From positions 32,145,501-32,209,500 of the forward strand of contig NC_088915.1 of NCBI RefSeq assembly GCF_963576675.1: 64,000 nt of DNA, in the 5' to 3' direction. Below are positions 10,885 to 22,364 of this stretch, one piece after another. The translations under genes were made by a program, and so were the position numbers. The stretch is from Euphorbia lathyris. Lineage: Eukaryota; Streptophyta; Magnoliopsida; Malpighiales; Euphorbiaceae. Positions within the stretch are counted from its first letter, which is position 1, and each line of letters starts with the position of its first letter. Under the pieces are notes generated by a model, which ran no database searches, was not told the DNA's origin, and worked only from the letters and a program-made list of their open reading frames with translations.

Positions 10885-13056
10885 ATTTTCTTAAGGCTAC
10901 AACTTTCTATGTTCGGGGAATGGGCTTTCCTGAAAGTTCCCGGAGCTTAGAAGTGTGCGTGTGTTAACATATTCAGCAATTTGAAATGACCTTTCCCAGT
11001 TGCGCCATAACTTTCCTTTGTCTCTTCTGGATTATGGAGCTTCAGTACTTCGGAGAACATAGTCTCCTTGAAAGTACTACATTGGCCGCATGCTCTTATC
11101 ATATGCTGCCTTTGTCTTTTGTTTGTAAGCATCCACTTTTATTGCTGCATGATCTCTTTTCTCTTCAAGAAGGCTCAACTTCTAGTGCATATGGCCTTCG
11201 TTATCGACATCAGAATAGAAAGTTGTTCTTGGGTGATATGCCCACAAAACATTTTGTAGCTTATTTACCCATGGACCCTTCAACTTTTCCAGCATCTTCT
11301 TTAGTCATTGCACCATCGTTATGTTGGTCACTTGTGTCATACCATTGGTTTGTGGGTGAGCCACAGAAGTAAACCTAAATTTTATGTGCAAGTTTTCATA
11401 GTGTGTCCGGAAGGCTTTATAATCAAATTGCTTGTCATTATCAGTGATGATGGTATGCGGAATTCTGAACCGGCAGAAAACCATTTTTTCAACAAATGAA
11501 ATAATTTAAGAGGAGGTGATAGCAGAGATAGCTTCAGATTCGGCCCATTTTTAAAAATGGTCTACTGCCACTATCAAGAATTTCTTTTGGCCTTCGGCTT
11601 TTGGGAAAGCTCTAATTATATCAATTCCCCATGTTGGAAAGCTCTCATGACCAAAGCTGGAGATCAGATTATTGATGCATAATTTTGACCGATAGAACAT
11701 TTCTGTACAAAATCAGTCGCATCCTTAGCCAACTTAGGCCAATAAAAGCCTCGCAGTTGTGCCTTCTTTGCCAAAGCATCCTTTCCTTCGTGAGCTCTAC
11801 ATATCCCCTCGTGATTTTTTTTGCATGATGTACTTGGCTTCATTGAAACCAACACACTTTAACCAAGGCCATTCAAAAGACCTTCAGTGAAGTATATTTT
11901 TGATGACTGAATATCTGTCTGATTTCCTGACCACTTTAATATGTTCATTCTTATCTTCGGGTAAGATTCATGTAGTAAGATAAAGATACATATGATAATA
12001 CCATTCTTTTGTGATATCAATTACTAGGACCTCCTTTTGCTAGATACTAGCATAAGAAATTCTTTCAATTCAGCATGAGCACACACGAGACCCGTTGGGA
12101 GTCAATGCAGTTTTAACCAAGTGGTCAGCTTCATAGTTTTCTTCTCTCGGTATTCTTTGAACATCCAGTCCTTAGCCCTCTTTTTCCCCCTCTTCTAAGA
12201 GTTGCCTTATGAGTGTAAGATATTACTTCATTATGACATGTTAGGCTTCGTAGTTGTTAGTGAGTTGACACACTACCAACTTTGAATCACTCTTCAAGAT
12301 AGCCTTATCGTGACGGCCCTATCATGTTTAAAATTCGATGTCCTTGAAGAAAGTCTTCGTATTTTGTCATATTTTTAGATGCCTCGAAGCTTAGCGCTTC
12401 TGCTTATCTAAATTTAATACCATTGGGACCTTTGATGAAGACCTCTATGCCTGCTCCCTCCTTATTTGAATTTCCGTTTACATAAAGCTCCCATAATTTC
12501 GTGAGTTCTAAAGGAATAGTGGAGTCTTTGGGTATTTCCATTAGGAAATCTGCTAATGCTTGCACTTTAAAAACTTTTCGAGGCTCAAATCGAACATCAA
12601 ACTTTGTTAGATTTAGCGCCCATTAGGTGATTTTGCTAGAAGTTCAAGTCTTTACAAATTTTTCTTAATGGTGGACCCTTACTATTGAGTGACTTTGAAA
12701 GTAGTGTATTAACTTCTGCACCGCTACCACTACTCTAAATGCTAGATTTTCAAGCTTCAGGTATCTGATTTATGCAACTCTTAAGACCATGCTAACATAA
12801 TAAACTTGAAACTGCTCCATACCTTCTTCCTTTATCAAGACCATGCATATGGAATCTATTGTCATAGCGACATATAAGTATAAAGTCTCACTAGGTAGAG
12901 ATATCCTTAATAGTGGTGGAGATGTCAAGAAGATTTTTAGCTTCTCAAAGGATGTCTGACATTCCATCGTCTAATTGAAGTCCTTTGCCCCTTCAAAGCT
13001 TTTGTAAAAGGGCATACATCTTTTTGTTGAGCAAAAGATAAAACGTTCCAAAACAT
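10885..13056 (-). pseudogene. Ty3/gypsy (Tat-like) pol remnant: RT end, RNase H, integrase
   Basis: Read on the minus strand from 13056 down: an RT-linked RNase H segment (CQTSFEKLKIFLTSPPLL, 12967 down), then RIPREENYEADHLVKTAL (about 12150, archaeal-type RNase H end). Next are an HHCC zinc finger (HEGICRAHEGKDALAKKAQ, GFYWP, about 11800), integrase core with VAVDHF, IPHTIITDNDKQF and HPQTNGMTQVTN (about 11370-11600), and a C-terminal tail NWERSFQIAEYV near 10990. The usual catalytic Glu in the last core motif (AEVTN) is Gln here. Many stops and frameshifts show an old copy. It continues beyond the insertion at 13057-14354. Confidence 0.85.
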
Positions 13057-14364
13057 GGGTAAATTACATACGTGGTGTACAACCTTTACCTGTTTTCATA
13101 CTTAGGTGTACAACCTTTAATTTTGCACACTAAAGTATACAAAGTTCATGTGACCTCCCACTAAAGTGTACAGCCGGTAATTATGACCGGTCAACCCAAA
13201 GTCAACGTGCCACGTCATCATTTTTATCCTACCCATTATAAAAAGTGGGGCCCACTCCTTATGAAATTATAAAAATACCCTTTACTCTTATATAATTACT
13301 AAAATGTCATTGTCTTCTTCCTTTCTCCAATTTGTCTCCATCTTTCTCTTTCTCTTTCTCTCTCTAAATCTTCTCTCTCTAACTCCTCTCTCTAAGTCTC
13401 TCTCCTCTCACCATTTTCTGCAAAGAATCAAACACCCAAATCAGTACAATAATGATTATAACATTACCCAATAATTGCGATTAACAAATAACAGCCAAAC
13501 TATATGATGTGATAATAAATTTGAACTAACATAACATAATATAGAATTAATCAAAGTAATTTTTAATTAAGCTTCAATAGTAAGCAAAATTAGGTAATAA
13601 TAAGTTGGAATATCAAATTAAGGAAATGTTTAGCATAACACGGTAGTTTTGAATCAAAGGCCATTAAATACCCATACAGAGCAGCCATGAAAGCAACCAA
13701 CTAACCTTTTCAATAATTCCCTTTTTCCGTTTCTCATTTCTCAAATTGTCCATTTAAATTCAAATTCGTTAAAGTTTTCTATTACCAGAGATCGGCAGAG
13801 AATGAGAAAACACCTCCAATTCCGTTTTCTCCCTTTCTCTGATCGCTCTTTTTCCTTCCACTTCCATTTTTCCCACAGCTGCATCAGGTAAGAGGATCAA
13901 TCAATTTCTTTGGCTGTTACTTGTTAATTGTAATTATTGGGTAATGTTATTATCATTATTTTACTGATTTGGGTGTTTCATTCTTTGCAGAAAATGGTGC
14001 GAGTAGAGAGAGAGGGAGGAGAGAGACTTAGAGAGAGAAGATTTAGAGAGAGAAAGGAAAAGAGAAAGATGGAGAAAAATTGGAGGAAGGAAGAAGATAA
14101 TGGCATTTTAGTAATTATATAAGGGTAAAGGGTATTTTTATAATTTCATAAAGAGTGGACCCCACTTTTTATAATGGGTAGGATGAAAATGATGATGTGG
14201 CACGTTGATTTTGGGTTGACCGGTCATAATTACCGGCTGTACACTTTAGTGGGAGGTCACATGAAGTTTATACACTTTAGTGTGCAAAATTAAAGGTTGT
14301 ACACCAAAGTGTGAAAACAGGTAAAAATTGTTCAACCACATATGTAATTTACCCTCCAAAACAT
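13047..14364. mobile_element. Mutator-like foldback element (possible Pack-MULE)
   Basis: 13057-14354 is bounded by TCCAAAACAT on both sides (13047-13056, 14355-14364), a 9-10 bp duplication typical of the Mutator superfamily. Ends are GGGTAAATTACATACGTGG and the complement of GGGTAAATTACATATGTGG. Inverted arms are about 445 bp (13057-13499 and 13909-14354), closely similar throughout, around a ~410-bp loop. The loop and right arm contain an apparent spliced gene 5' end: GCATCAG|GTAAGAG donor at 13888, TTCTTTGCAG acceptor ending 13990, then ATGGTGCGAGTA at 13994. No transposase is present, so it is non-autonomous. It sits inside the gypsy remnant and is therefore younger than it. Confidence 0.92.
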
Positions 14365-14477
14365 TGATTTTTCCATTTAATTTCTGCACATCATTAAGCC
14401 TTTTTAGTGGTTCTATGTTGATGATGACCTGAATTTTATTTGGATTAACTTCAATGCATCTTCGAGGAATCATGAAT
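14365..14477 (-). pseudogene. Ty3/gypsy RT fragment (continuation of 10885-13056)
   Basis: The minus strand reads MIPRRCIEVNPNKIQVIIN then LKRLNDVQKLNGKIN, the RT thumb region (…GIEVNPDKI…REVQRLNGRI in related elements). It joins in order with the RNase H segment across the foldback insertion. The remnant ends near 14477. Confidence 0.8.
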
Positions 14478-14479
14478 TA

Positions 14480-15160
14480 CAAAAAAATTTACAAAAGAGA
14501 CATTGAAGGTCAACTTCTGTAGGTTCAGTTCGTACTCTTATGTTTAAATTGTTACGTATATGATATACATAATTACTAAGAGTTTCATATAATAAAATCC
14601 ACGATTAGTGATATAAATTATTCGTGATAATTTATTTAATTTTGTAATCTGCTGGATGAGGATATGTTTAGATGAATTAATTTGAGCATTATGAAAGAGT
14701 AAATAGACATAGGATCCATTAAGTTCAGCTAAAGTGAAAAGGTGAGATGGGAGGGAGTAGTGAAGGTTGTCACATCTATAACCTTTCTGCATGTGCTCTC
14801 CACTCAACAATTATAAAATGAAAGCTGGAAGTGTACAAAATAATTTGGAGTTGGGGTATTGATATGATATTGCTTTATAATTTGAAACCATGTGCCTTCC
14901 AATCATTTTTACTTCATTCTCCCTAAGTCAACTTCTCTAATTATAGCCGTATCAAAAAAAGAGATAATAAACTCTTAATAAAAGAATTTACCCTGGAGTC
15001 TACTCTGTTTTTCGTTATAAAATCAAAATCGAAAACTAGACTGAGTTTGATATTAAAATTGTATGAGAATGTTTCGCTTTTAATGAGTTGATAGTTATCA
15101 GAATTAATGTGTACTTTAAGTTAGAACTGTTGGAGAATGGGTAGTTTTTAGACGTCGAAA
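14480..15160. other. AT-rich spacer, no gene
   Basis: Nothing recognisable on either strand. Confidence 0.6.
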
Positions 15161-15164
15161 AATT

Positions 15165-15600
15165 TGATTGCCAAATTTAACCATTTGTTTAATTTTTATT
15201 ATGGAAATTAAATGTAATTATAGTAAGATTGAAATAATAAAAAGAAAAATTGGTTATATAAGTTTGTTTATTGTTCATCCTATTGATGGCAGTGGAGGCC
15301 TTGCTTTGTTGCGGCACTCCAATAGTATTGCTCGTCTATTTGGTTACTCTTAAAATTTTATCGATGTCTTTGTTACTATTGATAATATGCAATCTTGGCG
15401 TTTAACCGATTTTTATAGCTTCCCATAATCAAATCGTCGGCATGCCTCTGGGAAATTCATTCGTCATTTTAGCTCTACTTATACTCTTTCTTGGGTTGTA
15501 TTTGGCGATTTCAATAACCTCTTCTTTCAATGAAACATAAAATGTAGTAATCTTCATCCCGCCTCTTTGCTTCGTGGATTTGGGAATATAGTTTGATGTA
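15165..15600 (+). pseudogene. LINE ORF2 endonuclease fragment
   Basis: Frames with stops read EIKCNYSKIEIIKRKIGY, then HPIDGSGGLALLRHSNSIA, SWRLTDFYSFP, SWVVFGDFNNLFF and SLLRGFGN. These are the N- to mid-part of the plant L1 apurinic-like endonuclease (family motifs ETKCN, GGLALLW, GFYGFP, GDFN). Stops (for example 15351-15353) and truncation make it non-functional. It may belong to the same element as the RT at 18320-20640. Confidence 0.75.
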
Positions 15601-15619
15601 GATAAAATCGAAATGAAGG

Positions 15620-16460
15620 TTTTAATCTTAAACCAACAAAGGATGCTATATTTTCTAGCTAAACTAGAAGGATGAGTAATCTCAAGTTTGGATAAGCTAA
15701 AGCTCTCAAGGAGGCTAATTGTTTGAATATGATAAAGTTGTGTTTCCTTACAAATTAAGGAGTATATATACCCCTCCCTAATTTAAGTTAAAAGACTAAA
15801 ATGCCTCATTAGAGCTACAACATATGTATGGATAATAGGGATAAGATAGGAAGAATAAAAGATGAGGGTAGTGGTGTAAATATAAGGAATGTCACAATAG
15901 TAATAAGCAAAGAGCAAAAAAGTAAATAGTGGATGGGAGGTCTTGTCTCCCCCTCGAAGAACTTGGTGGAGAAGACAACTAAAATGGATTCACACACCGT
16001 GCCATATGACTCACACGACATGCGAGTCAAGTTCTGGATCTTCCTCATTTCCTTGCTATTTCACCCGCATGCCAAGCTCCCTAGCACGTTCGATGGCACG
16101 TCGAGCGAGATGTGGCACGATGTGCCAGGCTGCTCTTGAACTTTACTCATCTTGGCTCCTAATGTGGCACGTCGTATAGCATATGGCTCGGCGCGCCACA
16201 TGATTTATGCCCCCTTCTCTCCTTCAGCTCTCTTGGTGACCATGGTGGTGGAGATGTCCTCATCATAGTTTCTTCTTGTGGTGTCTCACAGGTCAAGATG
16301 GTTGAATACAAATACACGTGGGAAAGGGGAAGAGGTACGCCAAATTACACAAAGAGGAGAAACTAGATAAAGCATTCACAACTACTGATTAGTTTTCTAT
16401 GTTCGGGTCTGCAAAAATAATCAATGAAGATGCCCTGATTTCAGATCATACAACCTTATT
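15620..16460. other. Unassigned, partly GC-richer TE-like sequence
   Basis: Contains words such as CACACGACATGCGAGTC and GTGGCACGTCG (about 15990-16190) that resemble LTR sequence, and similar words near 22720-22930. I could not find ends or a confident coding frame. Open frames at 15933-16179 show no known domain. Confidence 0.4.
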
Positions 16461-16463
16461 TTT

Positions 16464-17601
16464 TTTTTTATGGGGTTAATACACATATTTTCCCCTGTAT
16501 AATCATGGATAAACAGATATGACTTTACATCAAATAAACCCACAAAAGTACCCATGAGTTTAAAAAAAAAAAAGCAATTATACCCTAATCTAACATACAT
16601 TCGATGTGGCATAAACGACCGAACGTGGAGTCATTTCTCTCCATGTTTCTTCTTATCCACTTCTCTTCCTAACCCAATATCAGATATATGCAATTGAAGA
16701 ACTGAAAATGGCAAAAATCATCTGGATGCTTCAGATTTTCTTCCAAACTCCCTATTATTCTCAAATTCCTCGAAATACCAAATGGATCAGCAAAAGAAAA
16801 AAATTAGGTTCCATGAAATACTAAATGGATCAGCGAAAGAACAAAATTAAGAGAAATGATGAATTGATTTTTGAAGGAGATGGAAACGAAAACCACGGAT
16901 TTAGTCCGTGAGACAGATTATGAATTAAATAAAGATTGAACAATCTCTCTCTCTCTCTCTCTCTCAGTACGCCACAAGCTACAATGCTGAGTGGCTGGCA
17001 TTTAAGAGAGAATCAAGAAAACACTGAGAGCAGGTAGAACGTTATACCTGACTAGGGATAGCATAGTTGCGCTAGTGAAGGAGGAGAAATGGTGATTGAA
17101 CCACTGGGGAGTAGATCGTTGCAGTTAAAGGAGGCGCAACAACAACGACAGTAGATCGACGACGGTTAAAGTGAGAGAGAGCGACATGCTTAATCCTCCA
17201 GGCACAGATTGAATTTCTCACCGCCTAGCGTAAGTCTTAATTGAATTTCTCATTTTTCTGGTGTCACACAATATTATCCCATTTAAATAGATTTCATAGC
17301 TCGATTTCTCAGAATAGGAAAGCTTTTTCTGATAGCTCTGTAATTTGATGTCTAAAGTTCATATGGTACTTTTTCATTTGAATGGTTACTGTTGTAATTT
17401 AGGCTATTTGAGATTGTGATAATTCATAACTGCATATATATTGTGTGAGGAAGAGAATATGATACAAATAAACAACAATAACCCCACACTTCACAGCCGT
17501 TTATGCCACATCAAAAGTCTTGCGGGTTTATTTGATGTAAGGGTATATCTATTTAGCCGTGATAATACAGAGGCAAACATGTGTATTAACCCTTCTTTAT
17601 A
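16464..17601. mobile_element. Mutator-like foldback element, 1.1 kb
   Basis: 16473-17592 has terminal inverted repeats starting GGGTTAATACACAT. The right arm is about 110 bp (17482-17592). The left arm is similar, but about 60 extra bases including an A12 run interrupt it. Flanks TTTTTTATG and TTCTTTATA match at 7 of 9. The interior has a (CT)n run and a short direct repeat of AATGGATCAGC. No transposase is present. Confidence 0.75.
16944..16965. repeat. (CT)n microsatellite
   Basis: Eleven CT units inside the foldback element. Confidence 0.95.
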
Positions 17602-18147
17602 TCAACATTACTCGATATAAGTGAAGAAGTTCAGTTTTGGAAACTCTTAGGGGAAAGAAAAAGATTGTTGAGAGGTGATTAAGCGAGGTTGGGAGAGTAC
17701 TGTTGTTACGGGTATTCAGGTAAGACTAAAAAGTTACGACGAGCTTTTCCATCCGTGGGGTGAACAACTTTGAGCCCAACTACGGTAATTTTTTTTACAG
17801 ATTGTAGAAATACCATTTATAAGCTAAAAAGTCGTATAGATAATGCCTTCATTTTAGATTTTTTTGCAACTTGTTCACAGTTAGACCTTCTTTTAGCGCA
17901 ATAAGGGTCTTATTAGAGTCAGAGAGTGAAATAGACATGACTCGAATTAGAGGATCTCAATTTGAAGTATTTTCATAAGCTTCCAATCACCGGAAGAAGA
18001 ACTAAATTAAACAACTCTGAGATACAGATGGTGTCTAGCGAGATTAGTCGACGAGCCTTGACTCTGTAATTGGTAACTATTTCTCTTCTCTTTTTTTTTA
18101 TTGCTGGTACTTGTGATGTTGAAAATATTGTCTATAATGTGAAAATT
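17602..18147. other. Unassigned AT-rich sequence, perhaps LINE-derived
   Basis: No clear domain. The last ~40 bp are contiguous with the target site duplicated by the SINE, and RT-coding sequence follows the SINE. Confidence 0.4.
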
Positions 18148-18319
18148 AAGATTACTAGAGATTGAGTGGTGAAGCTCTTAGCCTAGTGGTTGAGAGCTTA
18201 CCCATGCCTTGAGTGGTCATGGGTTCGAATCACATCCGGGTTTGGTGGGAATTTTTCTTTCTTCTTTAATGTAAGTGCATTATGTGTAATTTTTTTTAAA
18301 AAAAAGATTACTAGAGATT
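18148..18319 (+). mobile_element. tRNA-derived SINE with 16-bp TSD
   Basis: The body 18164-18303 (140 bp) carries a pol III A-box-like TTAGCCTAGTGGTTGAGAG and B box GGGTTCGAATC spaced as in a tRNA gene, then a short unrelated tail ending in T and A runs. The identical 16-mer AAGATTACTAGAGATT flanks it at 18148-18163 and 18304-18319. The tRNA-like part cannot fold as a complete tRNA, so I call it a SINE, not a tRNA gene. Confidence 0.92.
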
Positions 18320-20640
18320 AGAATGATGATTTACTCCGCCTTTTATTGGCAAGGAAATTCAAAATTCCACCTTAGCGATGTACCCTAATAAAAGCCCTGG
18401 TCCATATGGTTTTAGTCCCTATTTCTACTAGAAATCTTTGGGACTTTGATGGTCCCCTTATTACAAAATCTTGCCTTACTTGGCTTAATTCTGGTATAAT
18501 CCCTAATGACATCAATGATACTACTTGTCCTTATCCCCCCCACCCCAAAAAAATCAAAGCAAGAAATTGTGGGTGATCTCAGACCTATAGCCTTGTGTAA
18601 AATCATTTATAAAATTGTCTCAAATAACCCTTGCCAATAGATTGAAACATATCCTCCATTCTATTATCTTAAATTACTAGAGTGCCTTTATGCCTCACCG
18701 ACTTATATTTGATAATGTTATGCTTGCTTTCGAGCTTAACCATTTTCTATAACAAAAAATTTAGGGGAAAGTAGGAGTTGTTTCTTAAGAATCGACATGG
18801 ATAAGGCTTATGGTAGATTCGAATGGAATTTTTTTGAGGCTATGTTGGATAGATTGGGGTTTGACAGGTTTTGAACTTCTCCAATTCTGCAATGTGTTCG
18901 AAGGGCTCGTTATCATGTGATTAACAAAGAGCATATCGTGGGTCCTATTGTACCTCAGCGAGATCTTTGCAAAGGAGACCATATCTCTCCGTATTTGTTT
19001 CTTATTTATATGGAAGTTCTCTTTACTACTTTGTCCAATTTAAACGACTAGGGTTTGATTCATGGATGCAGAACATCTCATAATGCTCCCCTAGTCTCTA
19101 ATATTTTCTTTGCTGATGATAGCTATTTATTCTTTAATGCTACATAAAATGAAGGAGAAGTTGTCAAATAGTGCCTCAAGAGCTACGAGTTAGCTTCTAG
19201 GCAGCAAATCAATTTCGAGAAATCTTCAATTAAAAGTGAGCTCTCTTCTCTTTTTGGAGTTCCATCTCTCTCAACCCCTGGGAAATACTTGGATCTCCCT
19301 TCTTTCATTGGGAGGAAGAAAGTGGATGTATTTAGATATGTTGAGAAGAAATTTAAAGCTAAGCTTAATAATTGGAAGTCTACATTCCTTCCGAGATGTG
19401 GTAAGGAAGTGTTGATTAAATCACTGGTTCAGCCAGTTCCCTCTTATGCTATGAGCTTGTTTTTAATTATGGAGTTATTTTGCGCAAAGCTTTAGCATCT
19501 AATGAACTCATTTGGATGGGGCTCAATGGCAGAGCTGGCAAAGGCATCTAATGGACTTCCTATGATAAATTATGCCTTCCAAAATCTATTGGTGGAATTG
19601 GCTTCAAGAAAATGAAAGATTTTAATTTGGCTCTACTTGTGAAACAAGGGCGGAGGCTTTTGAATCATCCTACTTCACTAGTGGCCCAGGTATATAAAGC
19701 AAGGTATTATCCTAATTCCCATTTCCTTGAAGTACAACTTAAGAACAATCCTAGTTATATATGGCAGCTCAAGATCTAATTCAAGGGGGAGCTAGATTTT
19801 TTAGTTAGTTCTGATGCAACTATTTCCATTTACATAGATCTGTGGCTTCCAGGCGGTTAGTGTTTGATGCTTACTCATCCAATAAGTGTTGGGATGGAGG
19901 ACCTGAAAGTGGCAGATTTATTGGAGGATTCTAGACACAAATGGAATGATGTTTCTATGAATGTTCTTTTTAATGTGAGTGATAGACAATCGATCAAACG
20001 AATTCCTTTGGGTCAGCGAAATATTCTTGATGGATGGTATCCGTTTTAGAATAGAAAAGGGCGTTTCTCTGTTCGAGAGGCTTATAACTATATCTAGAGA
20101 TCAGTCATGGAAGGTAACTCAGAATCAGACTCTAGCTCTTAGAATTTACTGTGGAATTTAAAGATTCCACCTAAAGTGTGTAATTTTACATGGTGTACTG
20201 TGTCCAATTCGTTTCCCACCCTGTATGCTCTTCATCAGTGTCGTGTTCCTGTTGTCAACAAATTGTCCACTTTGTTCTTGTGCTGAAGAAGGCTCGTTCC
20301 ATGCTCTTGTTGATTTATTAAAGCTCATCAAGTTTGGAGTTTTTCAGAGATTTTGGCTCTGTCACCTCCTTGCATGGTTTCTAGGCTTATATTGTTAGTT
20401 CCAAAAAATCTAACTTAATTTGCTTAGCAACTATGATTTCATAGAGCACCTGGTTTTATTGAAACAATATGGTTTGGAACAATAAGAATGCCCTAGATGG
20501 TCTGATTTTCAATCAAGCTACTGCTCTTTTTTCGAGCAAGCTCAGTTATGTTCGACACCTGCTAGTCCATCTTCTTTGATTGTCCGTCCAGCTGCTAAGT
20601 TCTGCCCACCTTCGTCTGGTATGTTGAAGTGTAATATCTA
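18320..20640 (+). pseudogene. L1-type LINE ORF2 reverse transcriptase remnant
   Basis: Read in shifting frames: PNKSPGPYGF (about 18380), GDLRPIALCKIIYKIVS (about 18570), RIDMDKAYGRFEWNFFEAML (about 18790), NIFFADDSYLFF with the RT catalytic FADD (about 19105), SRQQINFEKS, then the thumb/linker frame 19289-19495 (LPSFIGRKKVDVF, TFLPRCGKEVLIKSLVQPVPSYAMS). A zf-RVT-like part (GRFSVREAY, NLKIPPKVCNFTWC, about 20060-20200) follows. Sequence similarity stops at the start of the RNase H region near 20640. It has many stops and frameshifts and is an old copy. Confidence 0.85.
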
Positions 20641-21392
20641 GTTTTCGTTTTGTTATAAGAGATAATTATAGTTTTGGTTACGTATATAACATTACATTAT
20701 TTTACTTCCAAACCAAATACAATTACATTATTAAACCACCACTTACATTACTTTCTATCCAAACACAACAAGTTATTTTATACACCTCATTTATTTTATT
20801 TTATTTTAATTACACTATATTCAAACAAGGCTTAAGTAAAATATTATTTAGTAAAATTAGGTTACATTTCAATAAACCCATTGACATCTTATTTTCAAGA
20901 TGCCTTTAACCTTTATGTTTGTGGTATGCGTTAATTGATATTTGTATATTATATGTTAAAATCACATGGAATTAAAAAATATTTGATTAATTAATAAAAG
21001 AGTGGTCTGTTTCGTCTTAACTAATAGATAATATTAAAAAGTTAATTAAAGATTAGAATATGACTATTATTTTTGCCGATTCTCTTGGAATTTTTATAAT
21101 TTGACTTTTATCTGAATAACTATAATTTGTACAATTGCTTTTCAACCAATTTGTTATTTGTCGTTTCGTTACGGGTATTAAAAAACTAACCTAATGTTTC
21201 AAAAAAAAAAAAATAAAAAAAAAACCAACCTAATAGTTTGTCAGGTTTTACAATGTCAGAGAATCTTAATTTTCTTTCTTTCATACTTTGATCCTTATTT
21301 ACTTGATGTTATTTGAAGCTTTCGTCACTCATTCACTCACATTCATTCTTGTTGGTTGCAAAGAGTAATAATGTTTGTATTTTTCTTTTTAC
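20641..21392. other. AT-rich intergenic DNA
   Basis: No gene. 20670-20840 has MITE-like composition but no paired ends that I can find. Confidence 0.6.
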
Positions 21393-22364
21393 ACACGATG
21401 CAGTGGCGGATCCAGGATTTGAGGGAGGGGCAGAACTCTATCTAATTTTTTTAGACAAAATAGCATTAATTGGAAAAAATATACTTTAGTACATAATTGC
21501 TATTCGATACAAAATGTCTTAAAAAATCTAATGTTAAGTAGATCGACGATTACAAGGTGGCAATTGACATCTACGATCTATTATAGCTTGAAAACGATCT
21601 GCTGCATCTACCTATACTGTTTCTTTTTAGGGTTAAGGTTCAAAAATACCCCTAACGTTTTAGGTCATGAGCAATTTTACCCATAACATCTAAAATGATG
21701 GAATTTTATCCTTAATGTTTGTAGCCAAGAGCAATTTTACCCCTAACGTTGATAAATTTGATCAATTTCAGACACTATTATAAAATACAATCATTTTTTT
21801 CTTTATTTTGTACCAATTACATATCAATTTGTTCAAAAAAAAGATATAATATTTTTTGTAATTTAATAATAAAATTAAAGATTAATATTTATAAATTCGG
21901 TGAATTTTTTTGACTTTTTTTATCTAATTCGTACAAAAGACAGTATATTTTTAATATTTTTTTCCCATCTCAACATATGTTTGTGATTTGTTACTGATAA
22001 AATAACGCATGTGTGAAGTGTAGATGACAAGATTCATGACCGAGAAGACAATTTGATGAATTATTTCTCAAATTGATCCAATTTATCAACGTTAGGGGTA
22101 AAATTGCTCTTGGCTTCCAACATTAGGGATAAAATTGCACCATTTTAGACGTCAGGGGGTAAAATTGCTCCTGACCCAAAACGTTAGGGGTATTTTTGCA
22201 CCTTAACCTTTCTTTTTATATAAAAAACCCACAAGGCAAAACAACGTCGTTTTGATGGGAACCAAAACGGAGTCGTTTCAGACTAATTTTTTATTATTAT
22301 TATTTGGGATGAAGGGGGACAAATGCCCCTTTTGACCCCTCCTACATCCGTCCCTGACACGAGG
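21393..22364. mobile_element. Non-autonomous hAT element, with a nested MITE
   Basis: 21401-22356 begins CAGTGGCGGATCCAGGA and ends with the complement of CAGGGACGGATGTAGGA. Flanks ACACGATG (21393-21400) and ACACGAGG (22357-22364) match at 7 of 8, the hAT TSD length. It has no transposase. Its centre is occupied by the element at 21630-22208. Confidence 0.85.
21620..22218. mobile_element. Mutator-type MITE nested in the hAT element
   Basis: 21630-22208 has ~140-bp inverted arms beginning GG(G)TTAAGGTNCAAAAATACC, each with repeated AGCAATTTTACCCCTAACG words. The flanking TTTCTTTTTA is identical at 21620-21629 and 22209-22218. There is no coding capacity. Confidence 0.92.

Noticed and set aside
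18184..18240. tRNA gene
   Set aside because: A and B boxes are present, but the acceptor stem does not close and a 16-bp TSD surrounds a longer body, so it is a SINE.
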